Assembly: GCF_019931145.1 (NCBI RefSeq)
Contig: NZ_JAIOUV010000001.1
Coordinates: forward strand, 434,001 to 498,000
Length of the DNA stretch: 64,000 nt
Direction: 5' to 3'
Source of the DNA: Marinicella meishanensis
GTDB lineage: Bacteria; Pseudomonadota; Gammaproteobacteria; Xanthomonadales; Marinicellaceae
Shown here: piece after piece, positions 1 through 8,734 of the stretch
Position numbering within the stretch: the first letter of the stretch is position 1
Layout: the number at the start of each line of letters is the position of its first letter
Notes under the pieces: model-generated
The model's input: only the letters and a program-made list of their open reading frames with translations
Told to the model about the DNA's origin: nothing
The model's database searches: none
Program-made: the position numbers and the translations under genes

Positions 1-2126
1 TTTCCGGTCAATTTGACCACCCCTCCTTGAAACAACAATTTTTGCAGGAAATGCAGTTGTTGGCGGACTTGCGCCACCCGGGGGTGGTGACCATCATTGA
101 TGGCAACATCACGGCGCAGGGAAAACCCTGGCTGGTGTTGGACCACATCGATGGCTTACACATAGATCAACACGTGAAACGGCATGGTTTGAACACCGAA
201 GGGGTGGTCAAGTTGATGATGGACTTGTGTGAGACCTTGCAGTTTGTACACAACCGCCAGGTGTTTCACAAAGACTTGAAACCCGGCAATGTGTTGGTCA
301 ACAACATCAATGACGTGCCCTATCCGGTGTTGATAGATTTTGGCATCGCCATGCAGCAAGGTGATCAGGTGGCCATGAATTTTGGCACCCGCGGGTACAG
401 CGCGCCGGAACAAATCAAAGGCCAAACGGTGGACCAGCGCACCGATTTGTATGCCTTGGGCGTGTTGTTTGGGCATTTGTTGCTGACCCGTCAAGGCCAA
501 GCCACGGCGCTGACACATGCCGATGACTTGCGACAGGCGATGGTGGCGGCCGATGTGCCCAAAGATTTGCGCCGGGTGATCAGCAAACTGACCGCTGTCG
601 ACCCGGCCAAACGTTATCCCAGTGCCGATGCCCTGCGCTCAGACCTGAGCCTGTGGCAACAAGGGTTCCCCTTGAGTTTCGATAACCACAAGTTGACAGC
701 GGTGGTGGCCAAATCGGTTAAGCGCCATCCCTGGGTCACTTTGGGGCTGGTGATGGCGCTGGTTTCAGCGGTGTTTTTCACCATCAAATACACCCGCGAT
801 ACCCACCACTTACAACAGCTGACCATTGCCGAAAAAAATGCCACCGATGAATTGATGAATTTCATGCTTGATGACCTGTATGAGAACCTGGAGCGCATTG
901 GTCGCATCGATGTGTTGCAGAGTGTGGTCAACCAAAGTGTCGACCATTTGGGCAAACAGGATCCGCTGACCTTGGACCAGGCCGGCCATTTGCAAGCAGC
1001 CAAGGCTTACGCCAACACCGGTCGCGTGTTCGACTACCTGGAACAATCAGAGCAAGCGCAAAGCATGTTTCGGAAGGCCGAAAAACATTTACAACAGGCT
1101 TTGGAGGCCGGGGCCGACCCCTTGGACCACCTGCCTTTGCTGGCCAACTTAAAGGTCTATGAGAGCCAGGTATTGGTATCTGCCGGGCAAGAGCAAGCCA
1201 CCGAGCGGGTGCTGAATGAATCGATTTTGGCCATGCAGCAACTGCTGTTGTTGGACCCAAGCAGTTCGCAACTGCCGTTGTGGGAAGCCAGTATGGAGTT
1301 GGGTTATCATTACATGGAGTATGCCCGGGATGAGTCGGCGGCCCAAGTGGCCAACACCGTGGCCATCACGCAGCGCCAACTGGCCAACAACCCTGAGGAT
1401 GCCAATTGGTTGTATGCCAGCTCCCAAAGTTTACAAATGAAAGCCTGGTATGAATTGGATTATGGCGAGTTGAGTCAGGGCATCACCGACCTGCTGTTGG
1501 CCATCGAACACGCCCAAGCCAGCATGGCGTTGGACCCAGAAGACCTGAAAAAACAACACAACCAACGCATTTTGTACAACCAATTGGGCTTTTTCTATTT
1601 GGAAGACCAACAGTTGGAGCCAGCCCAACAGGCGGTGTTGCAAGCCATTGAATTGGGTGATGCCCTGAAACTCAAAGCCCCGTTCAACCAAGAGTATGAG
1701 CGCGAACATGCCTATTCTTACGGCACGGCGGGTGAAATTTCTCAGCAATTGGGCGATTTGGACGCGGCCTTGCGGTATTACCAATTCACTTTGGCCACCA
1801 CCCAAGAATTGTACGCTGCGGACCCCTTGAATTATTCAGCCGCCAATGACTTGGCGGTGGACTTGTTGCTGGTGGCTGATTTACAACAACAACTGGGACA
1901 AACTGCCGAGGCCCAGGCCCAGTTTGCGGCCGTGGATGCCTTGTTGCAACCAGTACATGAAGCCGAGCCCAACAACAAATACTATGCCCACACTTTGTTG
2001 GTGACCAAACTGCAGCTGCAACGATGGGCCGAGGCCAAAGCGCTCTATGAATTGGCCAAGAGCAATGACATGGTGGATGGCACCGTCAAGGCCTTGTTGG
2101 CAAAACACCAGTTGGACTGGCCATAA
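1..2126 (+). CDS. Ser/Thr protein kinase with C-terminal TPR-like region (5' partial)
   Basis: Hanks-type protein kinase whose N-lobe start lies before the window; the reading frame is open back to base 3, so the TTG at 27 is not the real start. Numbering from that TTG, the catalytic loop HKDLKPGN is at 81-88 (Lys replaces Arg of HRD), the Mg-binding DFG at about 104-106, and the APE motif region SAPEQ at about 125-129. A single hydrophobic segment near residues 233-252 probably spans the inner membrane. The remaining 440 residues are Ala/Leu/Gln-rich helical pairs resembling TPRs, likely periplasmic. The kinase-TM-TPR architecture is common in gammaproteobacteria, often beside ECF sigma genes, but the upstream side is not visible. 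It is followed by a terminator. The kinase call is firm; the substrate is unknown. Confidence 0.9.
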   Translation, partial: SGQFDHPSLKQQFLQEMQLLADLRHPGVVTIIDGNITAQGKPWLVLDHIDGLHIDQHVKRHGLNTEGVVKLMMDLCETLQFVHNRQVFHKDLKPGNVLVNNINDVPYPVLIDFGIAMQQGDQVAMNFGTRGYSAPEQIKGQTVDQRTDLYALGVLFGHLLLTRQGQATALTHADDLRQAMVAADVPKDLRRVISKLTAVDPAKRYPSADALRSDLSLWQQGFPLSFDNHKLTAVVAKSVKRHPWVTLGLVMALVSAVFFTIKYTRDTHHLQQLTIAEKNATDELMNFMLDDLYENLERIGRIDVLQSVVNQSVDHLGKQDPLTLDQAGHLQAAKAYANTGRVFDYLEQSEQAQSMFRKAEKHLQQALEAGADPLDHLPLLANLKVYESQVLVSAGQEQATERVLNESILAMQQLLLLDPSSSQLPLWEASMELGYHYMEYARDESAAQVANTVAITQRQLANNPEDANWLYASSQSLQMKAWYELDYGELSQGITDLLLAIEHAQASMALDPEDLKKQHNQRILYNQLGFFYLEDQQLEPAQQAVLQAIELGDALKLKAPFNQEYEREHAYSYGTAGEISQQLGDLDAALRYYQFTLATTQELYAADPLNYSAANDLAVDLLLVADLQQQLGQTAEAQAQFAAVDALLQPVHEAEPNNKYYAHTLLVTKLQLQRWAEAKALYELAKSNDMVDGTVKALLAKHQLDWP

Positions 2127-2150
2127 AAAAAGGGCCCGGTGGGGCCCTTT
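2125..2150 (-). terminator. Intrinsic terminator, possibly bidirectional
   Basis: An inverted repeat AAAGGGCCC / GGGCCCTTT sits between the kinase and the convergent His-rich protein gene. Read on the minus strand the stem is followed by a run of seven T, a classic terminator for the His-rich gene. On the plus strand only the TTT closing the stem follows, so termination of the kinase transcript is weaker. Confidence 0.75.
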
Positions 2151-2175
2151 GGATCATCCTGATAAGGGGGTTTGA

Positions 2176-2949
2176 TCAAAAGTTAAAACTGAACCAGATA
2201 CCGAAGTCACCATCGCCATGACGCCAGCCGTCGTGATAGGGATAGTAGGTGTAGTAATTGCGGTAAAACCATTCATCATGGTAGTCCATGCACCACATGC
2301 CTTCATGCCAGTGACCGTAGCCATAACCCGGCCGGTCGAAATAATGGCCCAGTCCCCGCAAGGGGCGATAGCGGTAATAATCATCATAGTACACATTGTA
2401 GTGATACAGGTGGCGGTAATGGTTGCGCAAGTGCTTGCGGTATTTCTTCATGCGCTTTTTCCACTTTTTGTAGTGCCGTTTGGGCTTGTAGTAGTTGTGC
2501 GCAATGTAACCACCGCGATCATACCGGTCATAGCGGTTGTGGCGATTGTAACCGCGGTCATGGTAATGGTGGTTGCGGTCATCAAAATGCCGGTTGCTGC
2601 GGTAATCACCATTGAAACCGCGGTGGCCTTGGCGATTTGAATGGTGTTGGCCATGGGCATGCTGGTTTCCATGACCGTGTCGAGCTTGGTCATGCTTGTT
2701 TTTGTGGTGCTTGCGCTGATGGGCTTCGTGCCGTGAACCATGGGCACCCTTGGGGCTGTGGTCGCGGTAACCCCCACGCTGGTGTTGGTTGTTGTGCTTG
2801 TGTGAGCGCTGTTGTTTGTTTTGCTGTTGATTGTGGTGTTGATGTTTGTTGTTGTGGCCCCGATGACCGCCATCTCTGGAGCGATCTGCCAAAGCCGAAG
2901 CACTGAATGCCAGAGCGGTTACCAAGAGCAAGGATTGCAAAGATTTCAT
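2176..2949 (-). CDS. Exported His/Tyr/Arg-rich protein, possible metal binder
   Basis: A 257-residue protein with a clear Sec signal peptide (MKSLQSLLLVTALAFSASALA, then D). The ATG at 2949 is chosen over an upstream TTG because AGGAG lies 8 nt before it and the signal peptide begins there. The mature part is extremely rich in His, Asn, Gln, Arg and Lys in the first 120 residues. It then becomes basic and Tyr-rich, with blocks such as YHDRGYNRHNRYDRYDRGGY, and ends in an aromatic segment GIWFSFNF. Composition suggests metal, polyanion or cell-wall binding in the periplasm. It loosely recalls RcnB-like periplasmic proteins, but no diagnostic motif was recognised. Divergent from the amidohydrolase gene; function unknown. 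Confidence 0.75.
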   Translation of the reverse strand: MKSLQSLLLVTALAFSASALADRSRDGGHRGHNNKHQHHNQQQNKQQRSHKHNNQHQRGGYRDHSPKGAHGSRHEAHQRKHHKNKHDQARHGHGNQHAHGQHHSNRQGHRGFNGDYRSNRHFDDRNHHYHDRGYNRHNRYDRYDRGGYIAHNYYKPKRHYKKWKKRMKKYRKHLRNHYRHLYHYNVYYDDYYRYRPLRGLGHYFDRPGYGYGHWHEGMWCMDYHDEWFYRNYYTYYPYHDGWRHGDGDFGIWFSFNF

Positions 2950-3129
2950 GATTGAATCTCCTGTTGTTACTGTGGAATCCAATTTAAGGGTGGCGACTGA
3001 ATCGAAACTGAATCGCTGATTTCTGTTCAGACAGCGTTAAGCTTGGCAGGGCCGTGGTATTCGACTGGGTCTGGAGAAAAGCCACCCGGATTGCTACAAT
3101 CAAGGTCATTTCCCAGCCAAGAGCCACCC

Positions 3130-4617
3130 ATGAAAACCTTTTTGACCTTAACACTTTTTTGGACCCAGTTGTTGTCGGCCGATGTTTCACTGCATCAACA
3201 ACAGCATGAAGAACTGTTGATCACCAATGCCATGGTGGTGGTTGGGGTGGGCACACCCGCTGAAGGCCCTTATGACATCCACCTCAAAGATGGCCTGATC
3301 GAGGCTTTAAGCCGGTCCAAAGTCGATGCCGAAATCCGCCAACAAGGGATCCAGGAATTGGATGCCCGGGGCGGCTATGTGCTGCCCGGATTCATCAACA
3401 TGCACGCCCACAGCATGACCGAACGGGCCGATATTGACATGCCGCAACCGTATCAACATTACCTGTGGTTGGCCAGTGGCATCACCACCATACGGGATTT
3501 GGGCAGTGATTTGGAAACCACCTTAGGGCACCGCCAACTCAGTGCCCAACACCGCATCATCGCACCGCGCATCTTGGTGTATCCTGGGATTTGGGGCAAC
3601 CACCGTGAAGCAGAACTGCAAAAAATCATCAAAGGTTATAAAAAACAAGGCGTGGATGGTTTGAAATTTGGCATGATGGATCGACAAACCTTTATGGCCG
3701 CCTCGGCATTGGCCAAAAAACACGGGCTGCCGGTGGCCAACCATGTGGGGGTGGAAGACATGACGGCCTGGGACAACATGAGCGCCGGTACCACCAGCAT
3801 CGAACATTGGTATGGGGTGCCTGATGCGGCCTTGAAAGGGGTGCAAAAATTCCCTGCGGACATGAATTATTCCAATGAATTGCACCGCTTTCGCTATGCC
3901 GGGCGGCTGTGGCGTGAAGCCGATCCAGACAAGCTGGATCGGGTGTTGCAAGGCTTGGTGGATGCGGGGGTGTCTTGGGACCCAACACTGGTGATCTATG
4001 AAGCTTCCAGAGACCTGCAGCGGGCCATTACCTCACCTTGGTTTCAGGATTACTTGCACCCAGGGCTGGAAAAATTCTTTCAGCCGGATCCTGAATCACA
4101 TGGTTCATTTTTTTGGGGCTGGACCAGCACCGACGAAGTGTTTTGGAAAGAAAACTACCAAATCTGGTTCCAAGCCTTGCGCGACTTCGCTGACAAGGGT
4201 GGCATCATCACCACCGGTGAAGACGGCGGCTACATTTATCAATTGTTTGGCTTTGGCTATTTGCGCGAACTGCAGCTGCACCAAGAAGCGGGTTTTCACC
4301 CCTTGGAAGTGATCAAACACGCCACCATGAATTCAGCGCAGGTATTGGGCTTGGGAGACCGCTTGGGCCAGGTGCGCATAGGCTATGTGGCTGATTTGGT
4401 CGTAGTCAATGGCAACCCTTTGGCTGACTTGTCGGTGCTGTTGCCTCGAAACATCCCACCACTGACCGGCGATGAGACCACCGGTGGCATCACTTGGACG
4501 ATCAAAGAGGGCATCCCGCACCACGCCCCGACCTTACTGCAAAAGGTTCGGGACATGGTCAAACAGGCCCGCGCTGAGCACCCGATCAACTACTTGGTCA
4601 AACCACGCGGGTTTTGA
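3130..4617 (+). CDS. Periplasmic amidohydrolase-family metal-dependent hydrolase
   Basis: A 495-residue amidohydrolase-superfamily enzyme. The ATG at 3130 begins a signal peptide (MKTFLTLTLFWTQLLSA); the longer frame upstream is not protein-like. Probable metal ligands are visible in family order: HAH at residues 92 and 94, Lys179 in GLKFG (candidate carboxylated lysine), His205 in NHVG, His226 in EHWYG and Asp365 in GEDGG. The C-terminal block GQVRIGYVADLVVVNGNPL is the usual return to the small beta-sandwich domain. Such secreted members hydrolyse cyclic amides, dipeptides or lactones; the substrate cannot be read from sequence. Its last 28 bases overlap the convergent gene that ends at 4590. 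No operon partner on the same strand. Confidence 0.88.
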   Translation: MKTFLTLTLFWTQLLSADVSLHQQQHEELLITNAMVVVGVGTPAEGPYDIHLKDGLIEALSRSKVDAEIRQQGIQELDARGGYVLPGFINMHAHSMTERADIDMPQPYQHYLWLASGITTIRDLGSDLETTLGHRQLSAQHRIIAPRILVYPGIWGNHREAELQKIIKGYKKQGVDGLKFGMMDRQTFMAASALAKKHGLPVANHVGVEDMTAWDNMSAGTTSIEHWYGVPDAALKGVQKFPADMNYSNELHRFRYAGRLWREADPDKLDRVLQGLVDAGVSWDPTLVIYEASRDLQRAITSPWFQDYLHPGLEKFFQPDPESHGSFFWGWTSTDEVFWKENYQIWFQALRDFADKGGIITTGEDGGYIYQLFGFGYLRELQLHQEAGFHPLEVIKHATMNSAQVLGLGDRLGQVRIGYVADLVVVNGNPLADLSVLLPRNIPPLTGDETTGGITWTIKEGIPHHAPTLLQKVRDMVKQARAEHPINYLVKPRGF

Positions 4618-6272
4618 CACAATTGATTGTGTGATCTGTCATCCACGCGGTACAAATCAAGGTCATAGGTATCGGTGCTGGTTACGATGTTGGCCGACAG
4701 CCGGTCACAAGCCGTCATGGTAAGCTCCAAGTTGGCAAAAGGGGTCTGGTTGGGGGTGGCATCGGCGGCGAATAAACCAATCCCATCGTATTGAAAGACA
4801 TCAACGGATAAAGTGCTGATGGGCCTGTTCAATTCGGCATTGCCAGCAAACCAAAATGGCTGGCCATCCAAAAACGTGTACCCCGTTACAAAGACATATT
4901 CAGAGCCGTTGTTGCGTTGAGCCACTTGAATCACCAAGCCTTGGTTTTCTAAGGTGGGGTCAATCCATGCACCCTTGGTGATGGTGCCAATATCGGGCGT
5001 GTCTTCGATCTCATAAATCATGTTGTTGGTGGCGACCACAATTCGATCGGATTGGCCGTCAGCCAGAACCCGTGCATCAGGTCCCAATGGCAGTGACAAA
5101 AACAGGGTGTCCGCTGCAAAGGGGTTCAGCAAAACGTTGGTTGTGATCAGACCGTTGGCTTGGGCATAGGTGTTGGTCAGCAGTGACGCAGAATTGGTTG
5201 ATCGTGCAGTGAGTGGCTTGGTGCGTGAATGATATAGAGCCAAAGGTAAATCTGGCAGCTGGCGGGCCAGTAAGCGCGTGGTGACCAAGGCATCTGAGTC
5301 ATCTGGACGGGTGGTGTCAATGGCAATATAAGGCCCCACAGAATACCAGTCTGTGATGACCAAGGATGGGTCATCAAAATCAACAAATGTGGCATCCACA
5401 GCATCACCAGCTTGGTTGAGGCGTTTGATTTCATACCCGGCTGCTTGGCCACCGGATTGCCTGACATACAAACGCCCTTCGTGCATCAATAAATCGTGGG
5501 TAAAATTGGCTCCCAACAGGTCATTCAGTGAAGTGATTTCACCGGATGCAGCAATCCGCCACAAGTCAGTCCCATCATCGAAATTGGGCACCATGGCATA
5601 ACAGGCCGTTTCGTCACCCACCAAACGGATGGTGGCGTCATCGGCGTCATCAGGAATAACGAGATCAATGGTGGAAGTGCCCCCTTGATCGGAACGAACC
5701 AACACCAAAACGTCATTGACCAGACTCACGCCAATGATGTGGTTTGTGGTGTAGGCACAAAGGTCATTGATTGAGTTTCCGACCAGAGCCACTTCGTGAA
5801 CCACGGCCTGTTGTCCATCGGTGACCACATACCGGTTGTTGATGGCTTCCACCATGTAAAGCAAATCATTGCTGGTATTGAATTCGGGATAAACTACTTC
5901 CGGGTAAACCAAGGCTGATCCAGCGGGGGTGCCGTCGGTCTGCCACAGTTTGGTTTCTCCGGCCTCTTTGTGCAGAAAAAACAAGGTGTTGTCTTGTTTG
6001 AAGTAAGTGGGGCTGTCATTTGACTGCACCAGCTCACCGGCCACCAATTTTTCTATTTCTTGGCTGTCAAGGTCCCAAGCGTATAGTCCGGGTTCCGCCT
6101 GATTGATCAGAAAGAAAGTGTGCGAGTAAATCAGCCGGTCTCCCAACAACTCAGTCGAATTGGGTACCAAGTAGATTTGAGATTGGCTGGGGTCGAGTTT
6201 TTGATTCAAGGTGAACGCGCTGGGTGTTGCCACCCACAGCATTGCCAGGATCAAAGTCAGGTGTTTGTACAT
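4590..6272 (-). CDS. Exported repeat protein, probable beta-propeller
   Basis: A 560-residue exported protein. The ATG at 6272 starts a signal peptide (MYKHLTLILAMLWVATPSAFT) and has AAGGAG 7 nt upstream, so it is preferred to the longer frame. Internal segments such as TKLWQTDGTPAGS match the ELWxTDGTxxGT repeats of bacterial exported proteins, and alternating beta-strand-like stretches suggest a propeller. Near residues 430-500 is a segment beginning GAWIDPTLENQGLVIQV and containing GQPFWFAGNAEL, which resembles the WYNPxxxGQGF...GxPxW domain often seen at the end of secreted proteins in this type of bacterium. No catalytic motif seen. Function unknown. Its 3' end overlaps the amidohydrolase gene by 28 bases. 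Confidence 0.7.
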   Translation of the reverse strand: MYKHLTLILAMLWVATPSAFTLNQKLDPSQSQIYLVPNSTELLGDRLIYSHTFFLINQAEPGLYAWDLDSQEIEKLVAGELVQSNDSPTYFKQDNTLFFLHKEAGETKLWQTDGTPAGSALVYPEVVYPEFNTSNDLLYMVEAINNRYVVTDGQQAVVHEVALVGNSINDLCAYTTNHIIGVSLVNDVLVLVRSDQGGTSTIDLVIPDDADDATIRLVGDETACYAMVPNFDDGTDLWRIAASGEITSLNDLLGANFTHDLLMHEGRLYVRQSGGQAAGYEIKRLNQAGDAVDATFVDFDDPSLVITDWYSVGPYIAIDTTRPDDSDALVTTRLLARQLPDLPLALYHSRTKPLTARSTNSASLLTNTYAQANGLITTNVLLNPFAADTLFLSLPLGPDARVLADGQSDRIVVATNNMIYEIEDTPDIGTITKGAWIDPTLENQGLVIQVAQRNNGSEYVFVTGYTFLDGQPFWFAGNAELNRPISTLSVDVFQYDGIGLFAADATPNQTPFANLELTMTACDRLSANIVTSTDTYDLDLYRVDDRSHNQLCQNPRGLTK

Positions 6273-6456
6273 ATGAAGCTCCTTTGTGTTATTAATTAAG
6301 TCCAAAATACCAAGATCATCGTAAAACGACAGACCCCATTGTTGAATGATTGTTCAAAATAACTGGATTGACATCAGCATCGATTTGATTGCTTGGAAAA
6401 TGATTGTGCTGCTTGGTTTGATTCATTATCATGGTTGCTTTTGGAAAAACTGCACA
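6273..6456. other. Divergent AT-rich intergenic region with a short inverted repeat
   Basis: Separates the start of the exported repeat protein (minus) from gloA (plus). It holds an inverted repeat TTGAA-N6-TTCAA at 6342-6357, a possible binding site for a dimeric regulator. No gene or RNA recognised. Confidence 0.35.
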
Positions 6457-6879
6457 ATGAAATACCTGCACACCATGATCCGGGTTAGAGACCTGGATGA
6501 ATCGCTTGATTTTTTTGTCAACAAACTGGGGTTGGTCGAGCACCACCGCAAAGAGGTGCCAGCAGGTCGTTTCACTTTGGTGTTTTTGCATGCGCCGGGG
6601 GATGAATCGGCCATGGTAGAGTTGACCTTCAATTGGGACGAAACCGAGGGCTACAGTGAGGGCCGCAACTTTGGCCACCTGGCTTACTCGGTGGCAAACA
6701 TCTATGCACTGTGTCAACAGTTGATGGATCAAGGGGTGGTGATCAACCGCCCGCCACGCGATGGGCGCATGGCCTTCATCCGCAGCCCGGACAACATCTC
6801 GATTGAGTTGCTGCAGCAGGGTGAAGCCTTGCCCCTGCAAGAGCCGTGGCAGTCGATGGAGAATCAGGGCAAGTGGTGA
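6457..6879 (+). CDS. gloA: Lactoylglutathione lyase (glyoxalase I)
   Basis: Converts the hemithioacetal of methylglyoxal and glutathione to S-lactoylglutathione in the cytoplasm, the first step of methylglyoxal detoxification. The 140-residue length is typical of the short bacterial form. The metal ligands of the family are present: His5, Glu55 (VELTFN), His74 (GHLAYS) and Glu117 (SIELLQ), with the glutathione-binding Arg9. The start at 6457 is chosen because [16 protein letters not shown] is the canonical N-terminus; the upstream part of the frame is not conserved-looking. Only a weak GGAAAA lies before it. It is monocistronic, convergent with dgkA. Retention of the two His and two Glu ligands suggests the Ni/Co or Zn enzyme works normally. 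Confidence 0.95.
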   Translation: MKYLHTMIRVRDLDESLDFFVNKLGLVEHHRKEVPAGRFTLVFLHAPGDESAMVELTFNWDETEGYSEGRNFGHLAYSVANIYALCQQLMDQGVVINRPPRDGRMAFIRSPDNISIELLQQGEALPLQEPWQSMENQGKW

Positions 6880-6902
6880 ATGTCAGGGGTTGTAAAATGG
6901 CC

Positions 6903-7280
6903 TTAGGCCAATAAATTTTGGTAACCGATCACGCCCCAGGTTAAGGCCACCATCAGCAGCGCGATGAATACCGCTGCCGAACCCATGTCTTTGGCCCGCC
7001 CGGCCAATTCATGGTGCTCATCACCACAGACCATGTCAACCACGGCTTCGATCGCTGAATTCAGGATTTCCACCAACAGCACCAATAAACAAGAGCCGAT
7101 CAACAGGATCAGTTGCAAGCCAGTGGCGGCCAGGAAAAAAGCCGCGGGGATCAAAATGGCGCACAGGTAGACTTCCATGCGAAAGGAGGCTTCGGCCCGG
7201 TAGGCCGCTTTCAGGCCTTGCATGGACCACTGGAAAGCCCGGTAGATTTCCTTCGGTCCACGAAAGCCTGAATCAGGCAT
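6903..7280 (-). CDS. dgkA: Diacylglycerol kinase
   Basis: Small integral inner-membrane kinase that phosphorylates diacylglycerol to phosphatidate, recycling the DAG released when membrane phospholipids donate head groups to periplasmic glycans. The 125 residues carry the family signature: EASFRME near residue 31, [12 protein letters not shown] near residue 70 and AKDMGSAAV near residue 96, with three transmembrane helices. The start overlaps the end of gcvPB by 8 bases, implying translational coupling. The LTA-synthase-like enzyme at 27 kb would release DAG if it uses phosphatidylglycerol, giving a plausible though distant functional link. Confidence 0.95.
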   Translation of the reverse strand: MPDSGFRGPKEIYRAFQWSMQGLKAAYRAEASFRMEVYLCAILIPAAFFLAATGLQLILLIGSCLLVLLVEILNSAIEAVVDMVCGDEHHELAGRAKDMGSAAVFIALLMVALTWGVIGYQNLLA

Positions 7281-8724
7281 GGATCTTGTGCACCACGTTG
7301 GGTTGTTTCACCGCTTTCACCTCGTCCAAACGGCGACGCGGGGTGGTGTAGGGTGCGGCTTTCAACACGCCGATGTCGTCTTTGGCTTGCTGTAAGATCT
7401 TGGCCATGGCTTCGACAAAGGCATCGATGGATTGTTTGGATTCGGTTTCGGTTGGTTCGATCAGCAGGCATTCGGCCACCAACAAGGGGAAGTAAACGGT
7501 GGGTGCGTGCATGTCTTCGTCCAACAAAGCCTTGGCCAGGTCGCTGGCGGTCAGACCCAGATCCTTGGCTTGTTTTTTCAAAGTCACAATGAATTCATGG
7601 CTGGCCCGACGGTTTTTGAAGGCCAAATCAAATCCCACTGCTTGCAAGCGTTTCATCAGGTAATTGGCATTCAAGGTGGCGAACTCAGAGATGCGCTGCA
7701 TGCCTTCGCGGCCATTGAGCAGGGCATAGACATAAGCCCTGAGGTTGACCCCGGCATTGCCGGCAAAAGTCGACAACTGACCAATGGATTTGGGTCGGTC
7801 TTGGGCGGTTACAAAATGGTATTGGTCGTCGGTTTTGCCGACGAATGGCACCGGCATGAAGGGCAACAAACGTTCACTCACGCCAATGGCGCCCGAACCC
7901 GGGCCGCCGCCACCGTGTGGGGTGGAGAAGGTTTTGTGCAGGTTCATATGGATCACATCAAAGCCCATGATGCCGGGATTGGTTTTACCCAAAATGGCAT
8001 TGAGGTTGGCGCCGTCGTAGTACAACAGGCCGCCGGCGGCGTGGACTTTCTCGGCAATCACTTTGATCTGGCTTTCGAACACCCCCAGGGTCGATGGGTT
8101 GGTCAGCATGATGCCGGCCGTTTGGGGGCCCAGTGCCGCATCCAGTGCGTTCATATCGACGTTGCCGTTTTCATCGGTGCGGATTTCTTTGACGCGGTAG
8201 CCACACATGATGGCGGTGGCGGGGTTGGTGCCATGCGCCGCATCCGGCACGATGATCTCCTTGCGCGCAAAATCCTGGCGATCGTCGTGATACGCCTTGA
8301 TCATGGCCACCCCGGAGAACTCGCCTTGGGCGCCGGCCATGGGCGTTAAAGACACGCCTTTCATGTTGGTCACGGCTTGCAGGATCTGTTGCAAATGATA
8401 CATGCAAGCCAGATAGCCTTGGGACAAGCTGACGTGGGCCAAGGGGTGACGGGCCAAAAACTCGTCCTTCATGGCCAATGAATTACACGCCCGTGGGTTG
8501 TATTTCATGGTGCATGAGCCCAAGGGATAGAAGTTGGTGTCGATGGCAAAATTCTTTTGGCTCAGTTGGGTGTAATGACGCACCACATCCAACTCACTGG
8601 CTTGGGGCATGCCCAAACGGGAGCCGCGTTGATAAGCCTCGGGGATCAGGTGGGACACATCAACTTCGTTGGGGGATTGGGCGGTCGCTGTGCGACCTGG
8701 TTTGGACTTGTCAAATATCAACAT
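7273..8724 (-). CDS. gcvPB: Glycine dehydrogenase (decarboxylating) subunit 2
   Basis: PLP-dependent C-terminal half of the two-subunit P-protein of the glycine cleavage system, which decarboxylates glycine and passes the aminomethyl group to the H-protein. At 483 residues it matches the split-form subunit 2. The Schiff-base lysine is Lys264 in [16 protein letters not shown], and the Gly-rich loop follows as expected. The start ATG lies only 10 bases after the TonB-receptor stop and the stop overlaps dgkA, so the three genes may share a transcript. The partner gcvPA, usually adjacent, is not in this window, nor are gcvT or gcvH. Confidence 0.95.
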   Translation of the reverse strand: MLIFDKSKPGRTATAQSPNEVDVSHLIPEAYQRGSRLGMPQASELDVVRHYTQLSQKNFAIDTNFYPLGSCTMKYNPRACNSLAMKDEFLARHPLAHVSLSQGYLACMYHLQQILQAVTNMKGVSLTPMAGAQGEFSGVAMIKAYHDDRQDFARKEIIVPDAAHGTNPATAIMCGYRVKEIRTDENGNVDMNALDAALGPQTAGIMLTNPSTLGVFESQIKVIAEKVHAAGGLLYYDGANLNAILGKTNPGIMGFDVIHMNLHKTFSTPHGGGGPGSGAIGVSERLLPFMPVPFVGKTDDQYHFVTAQDRPKSIGQLSTFAGNAGVNLRAYVYALLNGREGMQRISEFATLNANYLMKRLQAVGFDLAFKNRRASHEFIVTLKKQAKDLGLTASDLAKALLDEDMHAPTVYFPLLVAECLLIEPTETESKQSIDAFVEAMAKILQQAKDDIGVLKAAPYTTPRRRLDEVKAVKQPNVVHKIHA

Positions 8725-8734
8725 GATTCATTGC

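Noticed and set aside
2218-2640. Plus-strand Val/Ile-rich frame looking like a membrane protein
   Set aside because: Mirror image of the His/Tyr-rich exported protein, whose own start, signal peptide and ribosome site are clear.
7432-8349. 305-codon plus-strand frame opposite gcvPB
   Set aside because: Lies fully antisense to a conserved enzyme with its catalytic lysine intact; no motif, no ribosome site.
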